NCBI GenBank assembly: GCA_030674185.1
Contig: CM060312.1
Location: 57,960,402 to 58,024,401 of the forward strand
Direction of reading: 5' to 3'
DNA from: Monoplex corrugatus
Lineage: Eukaryota; Mollusca; Gastropoda; Littorinimorpha; Ranellidae
Length of the DNA: 64,000 nucleotides
The notes under the pieces are model-generated. The model worked only from the letters and a program-made list of their open reading frames with translations. It made no database searches and had not been told where the DNA came from. Positions 58,922 to 64,000 of the stretch are shown piece by piece. Every line of letters starts with the position of its first letter. Positions within the stretch are counted from its first letter, which is position 1. Both the position numbers and the translations under genes were made by a program.

Positions 58922-59025
58922 GGTGGGCATTTTTTTTTTTTTTTTTTTTTTTGGGGGGGGGGGGGGGGTGGATTCGTTCCTTTTTCTTTAGTAGTAGAGC
59001 TTTCACTCAGAGGGTTAAAAGGAAG

Positions 59026-59057
<32 letters not shown>

Positions 59058-59068
59058 GGGTGGGGGGG
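58922..59068. repeat. Two poly(T)-poly(G) runs
   Basis: About 22 T then 15 G (58930-58968), and about 27 T then GGGTGGGGGGG (59031-59068). Confidence 0.9.
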
Positions 59069-59257
59069 TTGGGGGTGAGGGTGTTTTTTGTTTGTTTAGA
59101 AACAGACTTACTGGCTTTCTCATTTCATCTGGATACAGATGTGCATAGAAATGGCCTCAACGAGTTCATCTTTTTGTTTGTGTTACTCTGACAGAACTTT
59201 GATGTTTGTTGATAGCAGCAGGCCGCAATCGTTACTTGAATTTTTCGTTAAGTCGGA

Positions 59258-59635
59258 ACAAAATTGAGGCAACTGAAATGTGGTTTCTAAGACGAATGTT
59301 GAGATTTCCATGGACAGTAAAGAAAACAAACGAGACAGCCTTGAAGAAGGCAGACACAAGAACATCATTAATTAAAAAATATTAGGAAAAGACGGGCAAC
59401 ATTTATAGGACATTTTATGAGGAAAAGGGAATTAGATCATCTGGTCACAACAAGAAAGGTGGAGGGAAAGAGAACTCCAGGTAGACCCAGGGAGAAAATA
59501 TTGGACGGACTTACAGGATGGCTGAGGACAAAGAGGGTGGGAAATGTACCTGCAGCGACAGGGGATAGATTCGTGTGGAGGATCATGATCGCCAACGCCA
59601 TGCGGCAGAGCACGTGATGATGATGAATGAACTTT
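59258..59635 (+). mobile_element. LINE 3' fragment (ORF2 C-terminus)
   Basis: Encodes IEATEMWFLRRMLRFPW, then after a frame break ATFIGHFMRKRELDHLVTT, EGKRTPGRPREKILDGL and RFVWRIMIANAMRQS to a stop, ending in GATGATGATGAATGA. This is a typical non-LTR ORF2 C-terminus. The reverse transcriptase core is absent. Confidence 0.85.
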
Positions 59636-60313
59636 TTTTTGCTTTTCATCAAAGGTTGATTTCAACATCGCATCTCTTTCGCGGGTTATTTGCATTTAAA
59701 GCAGACAGTAATATGATTTGATTCAGACTTGGCAAAATTTTTTATCCTGGAAGCTACGCCAAACGTCGGTGGTACCGAAAGAATAAGATTGTCATGCTTA
59801 ATCCTTTGAGTGGCAGTAGCAGTGGAAGTACCTTCCCTTTTCTTTCAGTAACAGATTCCCGAAGACCACACACGTGCAACAATACATGTAGCCTACCCCT
59901 CGACGCCCCTCCCCCACCTCCCCTTCCAGCCCCTATAGTCTGTACTCGCATGCTTCCAGAGTATTGGGGGCTTAGTTTGTTTCCGTGGGCGCATTTCCTC
60001 ATGCACCCTAGCACTGTCTGTCTTTCTGAGTCCACTGTCCTATTCTGTGTCCACGAAGTACCGTTTCATGTCTTTGCCTGTGTGTGTTATTTTCTGTTCA
60101 TCAGTCTGCCTGCCACTGTTGTTGTTTGTCTATCGTTTCTCCTTTCCCCACAGTCATCATTTTTGTGTCTAGGGTCTGTATCTGTTTCTCCTCAGATTTC
60201 TTTAGGTTTGTAATGTTTATAGGACGTTAAACATTAAGTAATTTTTCTCTCTCCAACTGTCTCTCGCTCCTTCTGTCTCCTCTTTTATCAGCCAAACGCG
60301 CGTAAGCAAGCAA

Positions 60314-60316
<3 letters not shown>

Positions 60317-60407
<91 letters not shown>

Positions 60408-60505
60408 CACGCACGCACGCACGCACACAAACACACATACATACACACACACACACTCTCTCTCTCTCACTCACTCACTCACTCAGTCACTCACTCACTC
60501 ACCAC
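60317..60505. repeat. (CA)n then (CACG)n, (CT)n and (ACTC)n
   Basis: About 90 bp of CA followed by short blocks of three other simple repeats. Confidence 0.95.
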
Positions 60506-60819
60506 ACACACACACACAATGCACACGTGCTTGCATACCACGTGTAGGAACCTTGATTAGATCTTTAAAAACTTAAGGAGACAGAACGGAAACGGTTCTT
60601 TTGAGAAGCCGGTAGCGTATACCGTAGTACCAAGCACAGTACCCAGGTAATTTCCTTTCAAAACGATGGGCCGCGGAAGGGAGAAGGAGGCTAGGTAGGG
60701 GTGGAGGGTGGGAGTGGAGAGGTCACGTCAGGTAAGTTCTTGAATTGGCCAGGAATGCAGAGGATGGGTAGAAGAGAGACAGTGGCGGAGTGGAGGGGTG
60801 AAGTTTTCTGAGTAAAACC

Positions 60820-61515
60820 AGTCGCCGTGGTGAAGTGGTTAACAGAACGGACTACCGACTGGAAGGATGTGGGTTCGAGTCTCCTCCATCAATCCTGTCA
60901 AAAGTATGTTTGGAATTTTTTCGGTCCCAGTCGTCCCTTACCCAGAGTTGATGCACGATGGGCGTATTGGGAAGACTGGAACCACCATCATTATCATGTG
61001 CTCTGCCGCATGGCGTTGGCGATCATGGCCCTCCATACGAATCTTATCCTTTGTCGCTGCAAGTACATCTTCCACCTTCTCTTGTTTTCATCCACTCTGC
61101 AAGTCCGTCCAGTATTTTCTTCCTGCGTCTACCTCGTGCTCTTTTCCCCTCCAGCTTTTCTGTTGTGACGAGGTGCTCTAATTTCTCTTGCCTCATAAAA
61201 TGGCCAATAAATGTTTGTCTTTTGTCAGTCTTCTTCGTTGATGCTCTTTTTGTGAGACTGGGACCACACTGTCGAATTTCATCCATTTCATGGATACGTC
61301 ATTGAGGGTGTTCTCAAATTTCCTGTGTTCTCAAATTTCCTGTGTTCTTAACTTCCTGTGTTCTCAAAATCCCTAACCAACGCCTCGTAGACTCCAGGGT
61401 ATATTATGAAAGGAAGCATAGAATACAACCTTGTCACGTAGTCTCAGTCCAGGTGGAACTCCATAGCATCATGAGCAGCATCCCAATCGTCATGCATCAT
61501 CTTAGCATTATGAAA
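60820..61515 (+). mobile_element. tRNA-derived SINE, second copy, interrupted by a LINE fragment
   Basis: The head (TGGTGAAGTGGTTAAC, B box GGTTCGAGTCTCC) and the body after the insert (GGGACCACACTGTCGAAT, CACGTAGTCTCAGTCC, GGAACTCCATAG) align with 38844-39230. Confidence 0.82.
60986..61254 (-). mobile_element. LINE 3' fragment, minus strand, nested in the SINE
   Basis: The minus strand encodes QTFIGHFMRQEKLEHLVTT and EGKRARGRRRKKILDGL, the same family as 59258. Near-identical 13-bp flanks AGACTGGAACCAC (60973-60985) and AGACTGGGACCAC (61255-61267). Confidence 0.85.
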
Positions 61516-61639
61516 ACATGATCCAGACTATGCAACCAATCAAAATTTTGCGGAACTGGCACAGGGCAAAAAAGGGTTTCGAGTGAATGTCTAGTGGTAG
61601 AAGGTATCTTTTGCAGTTTGGGGTGTATTTAGGAGGTAA

Positions 61640-62040
61640 TGCGCTAAAATCTTCCTAGACTTGTGCAAAGCCCTATCCGTTGGAAGATCTTGAAATGGGA
61701 AGGAAAATGGCATCTGTGTTACACTGACACCACCAGAATAATGGGAACATTAACCCTTTAACTCCCGCACCCTATCCATCATTTGCAAAAACTGAAACCT
61801 TTGATTCCATTCCCTCACCCTTTCCACCCGTTTCCTGCAGGAAACTGATGGATAGGGTGAGGGAATCAAAGAGTTAAGTATTTGCTTCGCTGACATGATT
61901 GACAATGTAGTATACTGGTGGTCAGGGTGTGGGAGTGAAAGGGTTAAGATGGGCAGCCGGCGAGCCAGATTTAATGATGGAAGATAGGATTGAACTCAGG
62001 GCATGGGATGTTGAGTCCAAGGTTCAATCCAAACAACCAG
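61640..62040. mobile_element. Unclassified interspersed repeat interrupted by MITE copy 11
   Basis: Weak but collinear match to 41537 and 63345 (CTGACACCAC, GGGCAGCC, ATTGAACTC). The MITE occupies the TTAA in GAACATTAAGATGGGCAG. Confidence 0.5.
61750..61947. mobile_element. piggyBac-like MITE, copy 11
   Basis: TTAACCCTTTAACTCCCGCA to GGAGTGAAAGGGTTAA; both hairpins present. Confidence 0.9.
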
Positions 62041-62066
62041 GCAGACCTCGTCTCTTTCATTCTCTT

Positions 62067-62243
62067 TTAACCCTTTGACTCCGGCACCCTGTCCACCAGC
62101 ATCCTGTAATGTCAGCCATGCTAGCAAAACACAGATTTAACCCTTTGACTCCCTCGCCCAGTGGAAGCTGGTGGATAGGGTGAGGGAGTCAAAGGGTTAA
62201 GTTTTTGCAGTTGGTTGATAGGGTAAGGGAGTCAAAGGGTTAA
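62067..62243. mobile_element. piggyBac-like MITE, copy 12 (opposite orientation)
   Basis: TTAACCCTTTGACTCCGGCA to GGAGTCAAAGGGTTAA. The inner left arm is shortened by about 20 bp (CTCGCCCAGTGGAAGCTGG). Confidence 0.9.
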
Positions 62244-63088
62244 AAAAAAAAGCGATAGACTGAGATTTAGATCGACCTGAGCTTAGGGGTCAGTGCTTTT
62301 GTTAAGTCTCTCTTACACAATCACCGAGTCTCTGGTGAGAATACTAGCGTAAGAAAATTGAGGTGATTTTTTGACATTTATGTAGTAAGCGAGTGAGGCA
62401 GCCACCCATGTCGTTCTTCCGCAGGCTAAAAATGTTAGTTTGAAAAAAAAAAAAGGTATGATAACGATGCTTGTTGTTTCGGTTTTTTTTAACACATTTG
62501 TAGTTTTTACACATTTGTTGTGCCCCAAAAGTTTTTGTGATTATTTTTTTTATTATTAGTCAGGCTTTTGGCCCAGTTTTCTATAAACTAAACAATCCGT
62601 TGAAAACGAACTAAAACGTAGAGAGGCTTTGCTTGACGTACTTTTTGCTTCTATGATGACTGAAGTCATTCTCAGTCGACCCCTGTTCTTTAAGAAAGGC
62701 ATTCGGAAAATGTGGGTGAAAGGAGGAAGAGGTGGGGGGTGGGGGATAAAAGTAAGTTACAGTGGCTTAGCTGCCGTGTTTGTTTTTAAAGGAGAGGATG
62801 AGGTAGAGAGGAGGGTCCGTGTGGAAACTGATTGGCTCCAAAGCCCCAAGTGGGAACTGACCCAAATGATGGATGTTTGTCCTAGCCAGCTAATGTTAGG
62901 TGCTTCTTGCCGGAGCACTTCTGTCTTAAGAGTTGGGCCAATTGGTTTTTTATGTCTGGAGTAGCTTGTCTACCTGTTCGGCTGTCTGTCAGCCGGGGTC
63001 CGTATGTTTTCGTGTCTGTGGTGGTTTGTGCACGTGTCTGTCTGTCAGGCTATATCTGTCACATTCTTTGTGATTTTTTGTTTTTCTT

Positions 63089-63092
<4 letters not shown>

Positions 63093-63120
<28 letters not shown>

Positions 63121-63168
63121 CTTCTCTCTCTCTCTCTCTCTCTCTCTCCCCCCCTCTCTCTCTCTGAC
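63093..63168. repeat. (CT)n tract
   Basis: About 75 bp of CT with one CCCCCC break. Confidence 0.95.
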
Positions 63169-63344
63169 AGTTTAGGTCTTTTGTTTACTAATATATTGAC
63201 AGCTGTATGTCAGTTTTCTTCTTCTTCTCCTTCTCATTTGTCATGTGCCGTCAAAGGGGTTATTTCGGAAAGAAATGATTGATTGTCGTTCTATTTTCTG
63301 TTTGTTTTGAAATTAGGATAAGTTAAGAGTTTGAGTTTGTCCAA

Positions 63345-63785
63345 GACGGATTCTTCGCGCTCGGACGAATCCATATGCGCTGCACCCAAATCTTGCAGTG
63401 ATGATCTCGCAGACTCGTCGTAGCCTTTACAAAACCGCTTGCCCTGACAGTTTCGTGAAATGGAAGCCTACACGTGGGGAGGGGGACGTATGAAATATTA
63501 ACGCTTTGACTTCCGCACCCTATCCATCAACTGCAAAAACTTAACCCTTTGATTCCCTCACCCTATCCACAGCTTTTTGCAGGAAGCTGGTGGATAGGGT
63601 GGGGGAATCAAAGGATTAAGTTTTTGCTTTGCTAGCATGGTTGACAATGCAGGATGCTGGTGCACAGGGCTCGGGAGTCAAAGGGTTAAGCTGACACCAC
63701 TGTACTGACTGGAGCATTGAGATTGGCAGCAAACTGGCATGTTTTTACGTAGCAGGGCTGAAATTGAACTCCTGGCTCTTTTTAT
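63345..63785. mobile_element. Unclassified interspersed repeat interrupted by MITE copy 13
   Basis: Aligns with 41537-41790 (TATGCGCTGCACCCAAATCT, GATTGGCAGCAAACTGGCAT). The MITE lies at a different site from that in the 61640 copy. Confidence 0.55.
63498..63689. mobile_element. piggyBac-like MITE, copy 13
   Basis: TTAACGCTTTGACTTCCGCA to GGAGTCAAAGGGTTAA; complete two-hairpin structure. Confidence 0.9.
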
Positions 63786-64000
63786 TTTTATTTATTTATT
63801 TTTTAATTATTATTTTCTTCTTTTTTTGGGTGTGTGTATGTGTGTGATTTAGTTCCTTCTTTTCTCATTCAGAGTTTTGTAGAAAGTCAAATATATCCTT
63901 GGGAATGCATAGATGGGTATGTATGTATGTACTCCAGTGTATGACGACAGATAACTGACATTTATTATACACAAGTGGATACGCGAACCTCCTGGCGTTT

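Noticed and set aside
59417..59617. Possible small gene of 66 codons
   Set aside because: It matches the C-terminal tail of non-LTR retrotransposon ORF2 and has relatives at 14955 and 60986.

Overview
This window is eukaryotic, intron-rich nuclear DNA, most plausibly from a lophotrochozoan and probably a gastropod mollusc. The basis is one filamin gene split into many GT-AG exons, tRNA-derived SINEs whose 3' ends I recall from gastropods, and very dense (GT)n/(CA)n and minisatellite DNA. The species assignment is an inference; no marker gene is present.

Positions 183-33012 (+ strand) carry 17 consecutive exons of a filamin, the actin-crosslinking Ig-repeat rod protein. The window enters the gene at the end of Ig repeat 1 and leaves it in the repeat matching vertebrate repeat 15, just before the first hinge. 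The N-terminal actin-binding domain and the C-terminal half of the rod lie outside. The 17 exons give about 1,826 codons with compatible splice phases, except for two reading-frame breaks inside exon 9. Exon 9 (18436-20959) is one 2.5-kb block holding eight Ig repeats spaced at exactly 279 bp (93 codons). This is a lineage-specific expansion absent from the vertebrate order.

The introns (346-32767) hold several layers of repeats. There are 31-bp and 30-bp minisatellites (2770-4100, 10632-11535) and many (GT)n tracts. LINE 3' ends and SINEs are present, including an interspersed repeat whose tail forms the acceptor region of exon 8 and lies beside that of exon 6. TTAA-flanked, piggyBac-like non-autonomous elements are scattered through them. 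Two acceptor/exon-start regions (exons 7 and 11) have been tandemly duplicated, leaving a broken decoy copy upstream of the working one.

From 33013 to 64000 I find no further filamin exon or any other convincing gene. It is probably one giant intron (over 31 kb) at the hinge-1 position, or else intergenic DNA. It holds a 30-bp array (35755-37180), a 26-bp array of about 94 units (44265-46722), a 31-bp array inside older 65-bp units (53800-56400), a minisatellite apparently born from a transposon (42602-43420), nested SINE/LINE/MITE insertions, and long microsatellites.

The most informative theme is a family of about 190-bp foldback elements with termini TTAACCCTTTGACTCC, in at least 14 copies. 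Empty-site comparisons inside the window show that they insert at TTAA.
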